DNA of 64,000 nucleotides from Paenibacillus arenilitoris (GCF_014705655.1 NZ_JACXIY010000007.1:120415-184414); one strand, 5' to 3'; counted from the first letter of the stretch, positions 35,335 through 43,395 are shown. Translations and numbers: made by a program. Notes: a model not told the origin generated them from the sequence alone.

Positions 35335-35433
35335 TGTGGATAACTGTATCCACAATATCCATACCGAAATCCCTTAAGAATCGACATCTATACACAAGCA
35401 ATTAACATCGTATCCACAATGGAATGTGAATAA
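35335..35433 (+). promoter_or_regulatory. DnaA-box cluster upstream of sda
   Basis: Five matches to TTATCCACA lie within 99 bp. They are a perfect reverse box TGTGGATAA (35335-35343), GTATCCACA (35346-35354, 8 of 9), CTATACACA (35388-35396, 7 of 9), GTATCCACA (35410-35418, 8 of 9) and reverse TGTGAATAA (35425-35433, 8 of 9). The last ends 9 bp before the -35 of sda. In B. subtilis DnaA activates sda through such boxes. Confidence 0.85.
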
Positions 35434-35442
35434 TGGGGTCTG

Positions 35443-35472
35443 TTGTCCTTCGGAATAGTGCCATGCTACTAT
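35443..35472 (+). promoter_or_regulatory. Sigma-A promoter of sda
   Basis: TTGTCC (35443-35448), an 18-bp spacer and TACTAT (35467-35472) lie directly downstream of the DnaA-box cluster and 42 bp before the sda ATG. Confidence 0.65.
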
Positions 35473-35514
35473 GAAAAAGCAATAACCAAAGGATGGAAGA
35501 AAGGGTGTGAAGGA

Positions 35515-35658
35515 ATGGAGCTACTCTCGGACGAAATGCTGGTCGACACCTATTACGCAGCTATCCAATACGAATTGGAGCCGGAATTTATTCGAATGCT
35601 AGCTATTGAACTGAAGCGCAGGCACCTCAATCCGGAAACACACAAAGCTACCGCGTAA
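35515..35658 (+). CDS. sda: Sporulation inhibitor Sda
   Basis: This 47-residue helical-hairpin protein matches Sda, which binds the sporulation kinase KinA (and relatives) and blocks Spo0A activation when replication is perturbed or newly initiated. The signature is LSDEMLVDTYYAAIQYELEP followed by FIRMLAIELKRR. The ATG at 35515 is chosen since it gives the family's normal length (46 in B. subtilis) and has AAAGGG upstream; the frame is open 24 codons further but through the promoter. Five DnaA boxes and a promoter sit directly upstream, so expression should peak after replication initiation. The nearest terminator-like structure downstream is the large hairpin at 35926-36016. Confidence 0.92.
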   Translation: MELLSDEMLVDTYYAAIQYELEPEFIRMLAIELKRRHLNPETHKATA

Positions 35659-35685
35659 CCCGCTGAAGAAAGTTAGATGACGACG

Positions 35686-35931
35686 CTATTGCCACTCCGT
35701 AACCGAGACCTCCGTTGTTTGCCGACAAACCGGGCAGTACAGGACATGCTTGCAGCCGACTGCCGCATCTTCGGAATCGGCGCCGCTTAATTGTTGCTCA
35801 TTCACGATCTGAACATACGGAGCGTAAGGGCCGGCGAGGTCCGCCAATCGGCCGAAATCCGTCACCATGCCATTGCAGGCGGGGCAGCTTCCCCGCAGCG
35901 GTTGAATGCCGTTACAAACCGGACAAAACAT
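35686..35931 (-). CDS. Small double zinc-ribbon-like protein
   Basis: I do not recognise a named family for this 81-residue protein. It has four cysteine motifs: CPVCNG at residues 3-8, CPACNG at 16-21, a lone Cys in GCKHVLY near 60 and CPVC near 66-69. They could build one or two zinc ribbons, suggesting a structural or nucleic-acid-binding protein. Its start codon and half of its AGGAGG site lie inside the 3' arm of a 17-bp inverted repeat, so translation may be controlled by RNA folding. It lies downstream of yumC on the same strand, and sda transcripts may run antisense through it. Confidence 0.65.
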   Translation of the reverse strand: MFCPVCNGIQPLRGSCPACNGMVTDFGRLADLAGPYAPYVQIVNEQQLSGADSEDAAVGCKHVLYCPVCRQTTEVSVTEWQ

Positions 35932-36016
35932 AAGGGTATCCTCCTCGGCGCACCTCGCATAGAAATGCGGCAGGTGCTTGCTAATGCAAGGCCAAGGTTA
36001 GGATACCCTTATGTTT
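35926..36016. repeat. 91-bp inverted repeat folding as a three-way junction over a start codon
   Basis: Perfect 17-bp arms at 35926-35942 and 36000-36016 enclose two smaller hairpins. One is GCACCT-CGCAT/ATGCG-AGGTGC (35950-35955 and 35956-35960 against 65-69 and 72-77). The other is CTTGC/GCAAG (35977-35990). Read on the minus strand, the 3' arm holds the start codon (35929-35931) and part of the AGGAGG site of the zinc-ribbon gene. Read on the plus strand, the second arm is followed by ATTTTTTT, a good terminator for sda transcripts. Confidence 0.8.
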
Positions 36017-36030
36017 ATTTTTTTATCGGC

Positions 36031-37032
36031 TTACAGCTTCATGCTGCTGCTGTGGCCGGGCGACAGCTTCGCTCCCGGATCGACGTAAACTTTGGCGTTA
36101 TTGACCGCGGTGGGGGCTTCTCCGAAGCCGACGGCGATAAGCTTCAGCTTGCCCGGGTAAGTCGTAATGTCTCCCGCCGCGAAGACACCGGGGATATTCG
36201 TCTCCATCCGCGTATCGACGACGATCGAGCCGCCTTCGATCCGGATGCCCCAATCGGCGATCGGCCCGAGCGAGGAGACGAAGCCGAAGTTGACGATGAC
36301 GGCGTCGACTTCGAGCTCGGCCGTTTCTTTCGTCTTGACGTCGGTCAACGTGACCCGATCAATGCGCTCGGCGCCGTGAAGCGCCGTTATTTCCTTCGGC
36401 GTAAGCACGTTAACCTTCGATTTCATCAAGTTCTCCACGCTGTGCTCGTGGGCGCGGAACTTATCCCGCCGATGGATCAGCGTGACGCTTGCGGCGATCG
36501 GCTCGAGCATTAGCGCCCAATCGACGGCGGAATCGCCTCCGCCGCTAAGCAGCACATGCTGTCCTTTGAAGCGCTGCAAGTCGCCTACGAAATAATGAAG
36601 GTTCCGCTTCTCGTAGCGCTGCGCTTCAGGCAGCTCTAGCCTGCGCGGCTCGAAGGCGCCGACGCCGGCGGTTATGATGACGGCTTTGGCGTAATGGGTC
36701 GCTTTGTCCGTTACGATCTCGAAATGCCGCTCGTCGTGCTTGACGACCTTCTCGACCTTCTCCTCCAAGCAAATTTCCGGGTTAAAAAGCGCGATCTGGT
36801 CCTTCAGCCGGTCGACGAGCTCCTGGGCCGTAACTTTCGGGAAGCCGGCGACGTCATATATATATTTCTCGGGATAGAGCGCCGCCAGCTGCCCTCCGAG
36901 CTGCGGCATGCTCTCGATCAGCTTGACGGATGCCTGGCGCATTCCTCCGTAGAATGCCGCGAACATGCCCGCAGGTCCGCCGCCGATAATGACGAGGTCG
37001 ACGGGGGTTCCGGTTGCCTCGGCGTTAGCCAT
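36031..37032 (-). CDS. yumC: Ferredoxin/flavodoxin-NADP reductase (YumC type)
   Basis: This 333-residue thioredoxin-reductase-like flavoprotein transfers electrons between NADPH and ferredoxin or flavodoxin. FAD site [20 protein letters not shown] lies near 15-34, and the NADPH site [16 protein letters not shown] lies near 159-174 with [12 protein letters not shown] after it. The closing FAD motif is [13 protein letters not shown] near 288-300. It lacks the CXXC of thioredoxin reductase. The ATG at 37032 is chosen because GGAGG lies 8 bases before it, with an in-frame upstream ATG lacking a site. In Bacillus this enzyme is essential, serving Fe-S cluster and fatty-acid desaturation pathways. 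Confidence 0.9.
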   Translation of the reverse strand: MANAEATGTPVDLVIIGGGPAGMFAAFYGGMRQASVKLIESMPQLGGQLAALYPEKYIYDVAGFPKVTAQELVDRLKDQIALFNPEICLEEKVEKVVKHDERHFEIVTDKATHYAKAVIITAGVGAFEPRRLELPEAQRYEKRNLHYFVGDLQRFKGQHVLLSGGGDSAVDWALMLEPIAASVTLIHRRDKFRAHEHSVENLMKSKVNVLTPKEITALHGAERIDRVTLTDVKTKETAELEVDAVIVNFGFVSSLGPIADWGIRIEGGSIVVDTRMETNIPGVFAAGDITTYPGKLKLIAVGFGEAPTAVNNAKVYVDPGAKLSPGHSSSMKL

Positions 37033-37143
37033 GGTTGCCACCTCCAAATGATAAGCTTTTACGGATTCATTATAATCGTTTGGACGCGGGGAAGGAAATC
37101 ATTTATTTGTATAGAGTTCTAAACAATTTCGTATATTTTGCCC

Positions 37144-37172
37144 TTGAAAATTTCGTGAAAACTATGTAATAA
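37144..37172 (+). promoter_or_regulatory. Sigma-A promoter upstream of ndh
   Basis: TTGAAA (37144-37149), a 17-bp spacer and TAATAA (37167-37172) lie about 185 bp upstream of the ndh start, giving a long leader that includes the Rex site. Confidence 0.55.
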
Positions 37173-37304
37173 TTCGTATGTATGTTATGCGCGGGACTGG
37201 CTGAACGAGCTGGCGAGGCCTGTCAATCTGCGACAGAAGACTCATTGTAAAACAGGCTGTAAAAGGACACACTGAACTCATAAAAAAACTATATTCGGTT
37301 TAGC

Positions 37305-37322
37305 TTGTGTAATTTTTCACAA
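37305..37322 (+). promoter_or_regulatory. Rex redox operator upstream of ndh
   Basis: TTGTG-TAATTTTT-CACAA is an 18-bp inverted repeat differing at one position from the Rex consensus TTGTGAAATTTTTCACAA. It lies 35 bp before the ndh start. Rex represses ndh in B. subtilis when NAD+ is high relative to NADH. Confidence 0.85.
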
Positions 37323-37357
37323 TATAAAAAGACATGAGGAATGGATGGGATTATACG

Positions 37358-38551
37358 ATGAGTAACATACCTAAAATTGTTATTCTAGGAGCGGGGTACG
37401 GCGGCGTGCTGACGGCGCTGCGCCTGCAAAAAGAACTGAATTACAACGAAGCCGACGTTACGCTGGTCAATAAACATGACTATCACTATATTACGACACA
37501 TCTTCATATGCCTGCCGCCGGCACGGACAATCCGGAGAACGCCCGCGTCAGCATTTCCAAGCTTATCGACGAGTTCAAAATCGATTTCGTGAAATCGACC
37601 GTCGTCCAAATCCGTCCGCAGGACAAAAAGGTGATTCTGGAAGACGGCACGCTGTCTTACGATTACCTCGTCATCGGTCTCGGCGGCGAGCCCGAAACGT
37701 TCGGCATCCCGGGCCTTGGCGAGCACGCGATGAATATTCGCAGCATCAACTCGGTCCGCTTGATCCGCGAGCATATCGAATACCAATTCGCCCGCTACAA
37801 GCGAGAGCCGCACCGCACCGATTATTTGACCTTCGTCGTCGGCGGCGCGGGCTTCACGGGCATCGAGTTCGTGGGCGAGCTTTCCGACCGCATTCCGGAG
37901 CTGTGCAAGCAGTTCGACGTCGATCCGGGGCTTGTTAAAATTTACAACATCGAGGCCGCTCCGACCGCGCTGCCGGGCTTCGACCCCGAGCTGGTCGAAT
38001 ACGGCATGGACGTCCTGACGAAGAAGGGCGTTACGTTCCGCATCGGCACGGCGATCAAGGAGTGCTCGCCGGACGGCGTCATCGTCGGCGAAGGCGAGGA
38101 GATCAAGTCGTCCACCGTTATTTGGACCGGCGGCATCCGCGGCAACCGCCTGATCGAGGAAGCCGGCTTCGAAACGATGCGCGGGCGCGTGAAGGTCGAT
38201 GAATTTCTGCGCGCGCCGGGCAACGAAAATATTTACATCGTGGGCGACAACTCGCTCATGTTCAATCCGGAAGGCCGTCCTTACCCGCCGACCGCCCAAA
38301 TCGCCATGCAGCAAGGCGTCGTATGCGCGCATAACCTTGTCGCATCGATCCGCAACCAGCCGCTTAAGAGCTTCACGTTCCAGAACAAAGGAACGGTCGC
38401 TTCGCTCGGCAAAGGGGAAGCGATCGGCATCGCGTTCGGCAAGAAGTACAAGGGCCGTTCGGCGGCTTGGCTGAAAAAATTGATCGATCTGCGTTACCTG
38501 TTCATTATCGGCGGCATTCCGCTCGTGCTTCGCAAAGGGAAATTCCTGTAA
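37358..38551 (+). CDS. ndh: Type II NADH:menaquinone dehydrogenase
   Basis: This 397-residue peripheral-membrane flavoprotein oxidises NADH and reduces menaquinone without pumping protons. FAD site KIVILGAGYGGVLTALRLQ lies near 6-24, NADH site FVVGGAGFTGIEFVGEL near 160-176, the closing motif NIYIVGDNSLMFN near 297-309, and the quinone-side AQIAMQQG near 318-325. The C-terminal amphipathic part (KKLIDLRYLFIIGGIPLVLRKG) is the membrane anchor. The ATG at 37358 has GGATGGG seven bases upstream; an ATG 24 bases earlier lacks a site. The Rex operator upstream fits the family's known redox control. The following small gene begins in the stop codon (TAATG). Confidence 0.93.
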   Translation: MSNIPKIVILGAGYGGVLTALRLQKELNYNEADVTLVNKHDYHYITTHLHMPAAGTDNPENARVSISKLIDEFKIDFVKSTVVQIRPQDKKVILEDGTLSYDYLVIGLGGEPETFGIPGLGEHAMNIRSINSVRLIREHIEYQFARYKREPHRTDYLTFVVGGAGFTGIEFVGELSDRIPELCKQFDVDPGLVKIYNIEAAPTALPGFDPELVEYGMDVLTKKGVTFRIGTAIKECSPDGVIVGEGEEIKSSTVIWTGGIRGNRLIEEAGFETMRGRVKVDEFLRAPGNENIYIVGDNSLMFNPEGRPYPPTAQIAMQQGVVCAHNLVASIRNQPLKSFTFQNKGTVASLGKGEAIGIAFGKKYKGRSAAWLKKLIDLRYLFIIGGIPLVLRKGKFL

Positions 38552-38823
38552 TGCGACACTGCAGCGTACAAGTCCGCGGCCTGTTGACGAGAGAGGAGCT
38601 CGATCGTTACAACGCATTGATGGAAGTCGGTTCCTTCCTGGAATCGCAGAACCGGTACGACTTGGCCTATACGGTGCAGAAGGAAGTGGACCTGCTCATT
38701 CAGCCCGCCATCGAGCGGCTGAAGGACAAAGGCCGCGCCCGCGACAAAGCGACTCAGGAGTACCTGGAGGCGAAGGAGCGGGAAGCAATGGCCACGAATG
38801 AAGATGACAAGGACGACGAATAG
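38551..38823 (+). CDS. Small helical hypothetical protein coupled to ndh
   Basis: This 90-residue soluble protein is unlike any family I can name. After a short strand (HCSVQVRGLLT) it is mostly helical and charged, with an acidic tail ending DDKDDE, and could dimerise. Its ATG shares a base with the ndh stop (TAATG), so it is translated by coupling and probably assists, stabilises or modulates the dehydrogenase, which is an inference from position only. A terminator follows directly, making ndh and this gene a two-gene operon. Confidence 0.75.
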   Translation: MRHCSVQVRGLLTREELDRYNALMEVGSFLESQNRYDLAYTVQKEVDLLIQPAIERLKDKGRARDKATQEYLEAKEREAMATNEDDKDDE

Positions 38824-38838
38824 CCTTAAGGCAATCAG

Positions 38839-38875
38839 AAGCTCCGGATGGGAATATCCCTTCCGGGGCTTTTTT
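38839..38875 (+). terminator. Terminator of the ndh operon
   Basis: AAGCTCCGG (38839-38847) pairs with CCGGGGCTT (38863-38871) including one U-G pair, with an inner GGGA/TCCC, followed by T residues. Confidence 0.8.
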
Positions 38876-39012
38876 CGTCGAAAAGGCCTCGATAGAGGTT
38901 GTCCCATACCGCAGACGCAGGTGATCAACGAGAAATCCTTCGATGGAAGCATGACAACAAGCTTGAATTCCAAGTTACAATGTAGAAAAGCGACGTTCGA
39001 GGAAAGGGGGAA

Positions 39013-39114
39013 ATGCCGCGCCATGAGCGGGGAAAAAACGTCCAATCTAAAAAAACGAATGGCCGGCTAAAAAAATCACAACAGACGAATCCGAAAATCC
39101 ATGTAAAATGTTAG
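39013..39114 (+). CDS. Possible small basic peptide
   Basis: This 33-codon frame begins at ATG 39013 right behind AAAGGGGG (spacing of only about 3 bases). It encodes a Lys/Arg/Asn/Gln-rich peptide beginning MPRHERGKN. A TACAAT -10 lies about 30 bp upstream. A 15-codon frame from ATG 39023 overlaps it. No homolog is known to me; it could be a small regulatory or spore peptide, or simply untranslated leader. Confidence 0.2.
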   Translation: MPRHERGKNVQSKKTNGRLKKSQQTNPKIHVKC

Positions 39115-39148
39115 GATAAGGAAAAAAGGATACAGGACATCCAATGAA

Positions 39149-39164
39149 ATGAAAGCGCATTCAA
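39149..39164 (+). promoter_or_regulatory. Catabolite-responsive element (cre) upstream of the AraC gene
   Basis: ATGAAAGCGCATTCAA matches the CcpA consensus WTGNNARCGNWWWCAW at every position. It lies 24 bp before the ATG at 39189, a place where CcpA would block transcription. Confidence 0.75.
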
Positions 39165-39188
39165 TTCAGTTTGGACAGGAGGAATATC

Positions 39189-41543
39189 ATGATACAGAAA
39201 TGGCGTTCCAGAAGAGAAGGGGAAACGTTCCGAAGATCGGTCTTCGTCAAGCTGCTCCTCTCGTTCATGTCGATACTCATCATTCCCGTCGTCATCGGCT
39301 CGCTACTGTACGGCAGAATGGAGCAGGCAATGATCGACAATGCGTACGACTCCAATCAGGCGCTGCTGCAGCAAACCCGGGTAAGCGTCGACAGCCGGAT
39401 GAACGAGGTGGATCAGCTTGCCGCGCAGATTGCCTTCGACCCGACGTTGCAGCTGTTTCTCTACGAAGAGAACAACCGCGCGAGCATCAATGCGTATACG
39501 CATATCCAGCTCATCAAGAGTTTGAAGCGATACAGGACGTTAAGTCCGTTCGTCGATGACTACTACGTCTATCTTAAGCCGTCGGACCGCATCGTCACGA
39601 CGACCGTCCGGACGGATCCCGTTACCTTCTTCCGAGACATGAACGAGTATAGCAACCTCAGCGTCGATGAGATCAAATCCATATTATCGCATTACAACCT
39701 GCGGACGTACCTGCCATCGGAACCGATCCGGTACGATCAGATGCAACGAAACATGCTCACTTCCGTGTTCTCTCTTCCAATGGGCGACAGCACCGAAGTC
39801 TTGGGCTCGCTCGTCGTCATGATCGACGAGGCTCAGCTCATCGGGCAGCTTCGCAAATCGAATCAACGGAACACCGATTTTTATATTATCGGCGATGACG
39901 GACAAGTTTTGACGACGACATCCGCGAGCCGGGATGCGATTGACGGGATCATGCCGCGCCTAGGTGGCGCGAAAGGCGACTTTACGGCGTCATTCGGCCA
40001 ACGGGAGATGCTTGTCTCCTATACGAAGTCAAACCAGAACAATTGGACGTACGTCTCCGTCACCCCCAAGACGATCGTGCTCGCGAAGGTGAACGAGACG
40101 AAATCGCTTGCCATGGTGCTTGTGCTGCTATGCATGGCCGGCGGCATGACGGTCGCGTATTATTTGGCTTACAAGAACCATCGTCCGATCCGCGAGCTCA
40201 TCCATACGATTCTGCAGGGCAAGAACATGAGCGGCTCCCATATCCGGAACGAATTCGCCTTCATTAAGAACGAGCTTCTGTCCTCGATCGTCGAAGAGAA
40301 GCAGATGCGGGGCATGTTCTCCCGGCAGAAGCCGGTCATTAAGTCGGATTTTATTTCCCGGTTAATGAGAGGGTACGTCGATACGGCGAGACTGACGGAT
40401 ACCGACTATGCTTTCATGGACGTTTCGCTTCCGCATCCCCATTACGGGGTTATCCTGATGCAGATCGATGATTGCCGCAGATTCGTACAGGAGGATACGG
40501 AGCGGGAATGGACGCTTGTCCGGTTCATCCTGATCAACCTGAGCAACGAGCTGCTCGCGGGCAACGGCTACGCGATCGAGCTGGAGCGCGATCGGGTCGG
40601 CATTCTCCTCAACGTGGCTGAGCCAAGCGCGGAGGAGGGCAACGAGCTCGACCGCGTGCTGAAGGCGATTCGCAGCCAGATGGAGTCGAAATTCCGGACG
40701 TCCGTCACGGTGGCCGTCAGCGGCATGAAAACGAACGTCGGGCAGATCGCGGTCGCTTACGGGGAAGCGGTAACGGCGTTGGAATACAAGCCGCTTCAAG
40801 CGGGCGACGACATCATTTATTACGAAGCGGTCAAAAACATCGAGCATCATTATTTCTATTATTCGCTCGAAACCGAAGCGCAGCTGATGAACTACGCGAA
40901 GAGCGGCGACTTTATCAACGTCGAGAAGGTATTGAACCAGCTGTTCGAGATCAACTTCCAATCCCGCTCCATCTCGCCCGAGATGGCGAAATATTTGTCT
41001 TCGGAGCTGATGAGCACGGTCATCAAGCTGCTTAACGCGCTGAACATGGATGACGAGACGTTTTTTGGCGGGGAAAAAGAAACGTTCAAATATTTGGCCC
41101 GCTTCAGTACGTCGGAGGAAATGAGGGATACGCTGAAGAGGCTGTACCGTTCCATCTGCGACAAGGTAGCCGGCGAACGAAGCGATCATAGCGAGCTGCT
41201 CGCGGTCAAAATCAGGAGCTACATCGAACGCCATTATGCCAGCAACGAGCTTAGCCTGACGTCCATCGCCGATCATGTCGGCCTCAATTCGTCGTATTTA
41301 TCCACCTTTTACAAGAAACAGACCGGCCACAACGTCACGGAATACATCACAGCGCTGCGAATGAAGGAAGCGAAGTCGCTGCTGGAGGGAAGCGAGCTGA
41401 CGGTCGCCCAAATCGCCCAAAAGGTCGGCTTCGCGAACGATATCGGATTAATCCGCGTGTTCAAGAAGACGGAAGGGATTACACCGGGCAAATACAGGGA
41501 AATTTCGCATAAGGAAGGGCTGGACAACGAAGCCGTTCTATAA
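39189..41543 (+). CDS. Membrane AraC-family regulator with extracellular Cache-type domain
   Basis: This 784-residue regulator of the YesS type has an N-terminal transmembrane helix near 19-40, a large outside sensor (about 45-295, Cache-like), and a second helix near 298-318. A cytoplasmic linker with a cyclase-like fold (about 390-540) follows. The C-terminal AraC HTH pair is at about 685-780 (SLTSIADHVGLNSSYLSTFY and TVAQIAQKVGFANDIGLIRVF). Such regulators sense oligosaccharides outside and activate the adjacent ABC transporter. The ATG at 39189 has AGGAGG six bases upstream; the longer TTG start overlaps that site. It lies 190 bp before the solute-binding protein gene and carries a cre site. 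Confidence 0.88.
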   Translation: MIQKWRSRREGETFRRSVFVKLLLSFMSILIIPVVIGSLLYGRMEQAMIDNAYDSNQALLQQTRVSVDSRMNEVDQLAAQIAFDPTLQLFLYEENNRASINAYTHIQLIKSLKRYRTLSPFVDDYYVYLKPSDRIVTTTVRTDPVTFFRDMNEYSNLSVDEIKSILSHYNLRTYLPSEPIRYDQMQRNMLTSVFSLPMGDSTEVLGSLVVMIDEAQLIGQLRKSNQRNTDFYIIGDDGQVLTTTSASRDAIDGIMPRLGGAKGDFTASFGQREMLVSYTKSNQNNWTYVSVTPKTIVLAKVNETKSLAMVLVLLCMAGGMTVAYYLAYKNHRPIRELIHTILQGKNMSGSHIRNEFAFIKNELLSSIVEEKQMRGMFSRQKPVIKSDFISRLMRGYVDTARLTDTDYAFMDVSLPHPHYGVILMQIDDCRRFVQEDTEREWTLVRFILINLSNELLAGNGYAIELERDRVGILLNVAEPSAEEGNELDRVLKAIRSQMESKFRTSVTVAVSGMKTNVGQIAVAYGEAVTALEYKPLQAGDDIIYYEAVKNIEHHYFYYSLETEAQLMNYAKSGDFINVEKVLNQLFEINFQSRSISPEMAKYLSSELMSTVIKLLNALNMDDETFFGGEKETFKYLARFSTSEEMRDTLKRLYRSICDKVAGERSDHSELLAVKIRSYIERHYASNELSLTSIADHVGLNSSYLSTFYKKQTGHNVTEYITALRMKEAKSLLEGSELTVAQIAQKVGFANDIGLIRVFKKTEGITPGKYREISHKEGLDNEAVL

Positions 41544-41733
41544 GTTAGCAGGTTCATCTAGAAAGAAGATAACGCCGAAACTGGCTTTTGAATAGCCGAT
41601 CTAACGGATTCGCCATAGGCGCCGATCGCCTCCCCCGATATTCTGAAATCAGCAAGTCCAAGCGGCCTGCTGCAAAGACGGAATCAACGGAATCAATAGC
41701 TACCTAATTCATTGAGAGGGGATTGTATCGCGC

Positions 41734-43356
41734 ATGAAGAGAAGAAAAAGGCTGTTATCGAATCTGCTGGCCCTCATGATCTTAACCGTTATGCTGGCTG
41801 CCTGCTCCGGAGGCAATAACGGTTCCGGCAGCAACGATCCGACGAAAGCTCCCGACGCGACGAAAGCTCCTGACGGAGCCGCCGCCGAAGTGAAAATGCC
41901 GGAATCGCTGTCGTATTGGGTGCATCTGAACCCGAATGCCGCGGCAACGATGGCGGGACTGCAAGAGAGCAAGATCTATCAGCAGCTGGAGAAGGTAACG
42001 GGCACGAAGGTCACGTTCACGCATCCGTCCGGCGAAGGCGCGCAAATCGAGGAGCAATTCAACCTGATGCTGGCGTCCAAGAAGCTTCCCGACGTCATCG
42101 AGCGCAACTGGCTGTCCGTCTCCCGCGGTCCCGACGACGCGATCAAATCCGGCACGATCATACGCCTGAACGAGCTGATCGAGCAGCACGCGCCAAACCT
42201 TACGAAATATATGAACGAGCATCCCGAAATCAAAAAAATGATCATGACCGATGAAGGCAACATCTACTCCTTCCCGTTCATTCGCGGCCACGAAAAGCTG
42301 ATGGTGTTTTTCGGACCGATCATCCGCAAGGATCTGCTCGACAAGGCGGGGCTTCCGGTTCCCGAAACGATCGACGAGTGGGAGACGACGCTCGAAGCGA
42401 TCAAAGAGGCGAACAACGGCGAACCTCCCTTCATGCAGCGCATTTCCGACATGAAGACCGGCCACGCCTTTATCGGCGCGTTCGGCATTCCGCTGGAGTT
42501 CTATAACGACAACGGCACGGTCAAATACGGCTCCATGCAGCCGGAATACAAGGAATTTCTGACCGTCATGAACCGCTGGTACGAGAAAGGCTTGCTGGAT
42601 CCCGACTTCGCGGCGATGGATTCCAAGCTGATGGACTCCAAAATCACGACGGGCAAAACGGCCGCATTCGTGGGCTACACGGGCAGCGGCATCGGCAAAT
42701 ACATGGGTCTCATGAAGGACGATCCGAGCTTCGAGCTAGTCTCCGCCCCGTATCCAACGCTAACGAAAGGCGAGAACGCCGTATGGGGCCAACGCGATTT
42801 CGCTTATACGGGCATCGGCGCCGCCATCACGACCGCGGCCAAAAATCCGGAGCAAATCGTCAAGTGGCTGGACTATGCGTACGGTCCGGAAGGGCATAAC
42901 TTGTTCAACTTCGGCATCGAAGGCGAAAGCTACACGATGGTGGACGGCAAACCGACGTATACCGACGTCATTATGAAAAATCCGGACGACCTTCCGATTA
43001 CCCAGGCGATGGCGCAATATTTCCGTTCCAGCTACAACGGTCCTTTCGTGCAGGATCCGGGCTACATCGAGCAATATCTGGAGCTGCCTTCCCAGAAGGA
43101 AGCGCTCGTGAATTGGGAAAAAGCGACGACGAACATGAGAATGCCGCTCACGACGCTGACAGCCGAGGAAGGACGGCAGAAGGCTTCCATCATGACCGAC
43201 CTGAACGTCTACCACGAGGAAATGCTGCTGAAGTTCATCATGGGCACGGAGCCGCTCGAGAAATTCGACGAATACGTCGAAACGCTTAAAGCAATGGGCA
43301 TCGAAGAAGTGATCCAGCTGGAGCAAACGGCGCTCGATCGATTCTTGAAGCGATAA
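41734..43356 (+). CDS. Sugar ABC transporter substrate-binding lipoprotein (LplA/YtcQ type)
   Basis: This 540-residue lipoprotein has a signal peptide ending LAAC (Cys about residue 23) and a Gly/Ser/Asn and DPTKAPDATKAPD spacer. The family-1-type binding domain follows, with FNLMLASKKLPDVIE near 107 and FFGPIIRKDLLDKAGLPVPETIDEWE near 190. The size and LplA-like features indicate binding of an oligosaccharide, as in Paenibacillus polysaccharide-use loci. It is followed by two permeases but no ATPase, which is usual because a shared MsmX-type ATPase serves these importers. AGAGGGG precedes the ATG. A small hairpin between it and the permease gene could raise its relative mRNA level. Confidence 0.92.
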   Translation: MKRRKRLLSNLLALMILTVMLAACSGGNNGSGSNDPTKAPDATKAPDGAAAEVKMPESLSYWVHLNPNAAATMAGLQESKIYQQLEKVTGTKVTFTHPSGEGAQIEEQFNLMLASKKLPDVIERNWLSVSRGPDDAIKSGTIIRLNELIEQHAPNLTKYMNEHPEIKKMIMTDEGNIYSFPFIRGHEKLMVFFGPIIRKDLLDKAGLPVPETIDEWETTLEAIKEANNGEPPFMQRISDMKTGHAFIGAFGIPLEFYNDNGTVKYGSMQPEYKEFLTVMNRWYEKGLLDPDFAAMDSKLMDSKITTGKTAAFVGYTGSGIGKYMGLMKDDPSFELVSAPYPTLTKGENAVWGQRDFAYTGIGAAITTAAKNPEQIVKWLDYAYGPEGHNLFNFGIEGESYTMVDGKPTYTDVIMKNPDDLPITQAMAQYFRSSYNGPFVQDPGYIEQYLELPSQKEALVNWEKATTNMRMPLTTLTAEEGRQKASIMTDLNVYHEEMLLKFIMGTEPLEKFDEYVETLKAMGIEEVIQLEQTALDRFLKR

Positions 43357-43372
43357 TAGGACTTGAACGCGC

Positions 43373-43395
43373 GTGCCGGCGGAGTCTGCCGGCAC
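43373..43395 (+). repeat. Intercistronic hairpin between binding protein and permease genes
   Basis: The 8-bp perfect arms GTGCCGGC (43373-43380) and GCCGGCAC (43388-43395) have no T tract. Such hairpins often protect the upstream mRNA and boost binding-protein levels. Confidence 0.55.

Larger units (their letters stand above)
37033..37357. other. Divergent control region between yumC and ndh
   Basis: These 325 bp carry no coding frame. They hold a sigma-A promoter pointing to ndh (37144-37172), a Rex operator (37305-37322), and AT-rich leader sequence. The two genes diverge from this region; I see no clear yumC promoter. Confidence 0.6.
38824..39188. other. Spacer between the ndh operon and the AraC gene
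   Basis: These 365 bp hold the ndh-operon terminator, a TACAAT -10 (38976-38981) without a good -35, a possible 33-codon ORF (39013-39114), and a cre site (39150-39163) just before the AraC gene. Confidence 0.6.

Noticed and set aside
35335..35433. Chromosomal origin of replication
   Set aside because: The DnaA boxes directly abut the sda promoter, a known DnaA target, and no dnaA/dnaN genes or AT-rich unwinding element are present.
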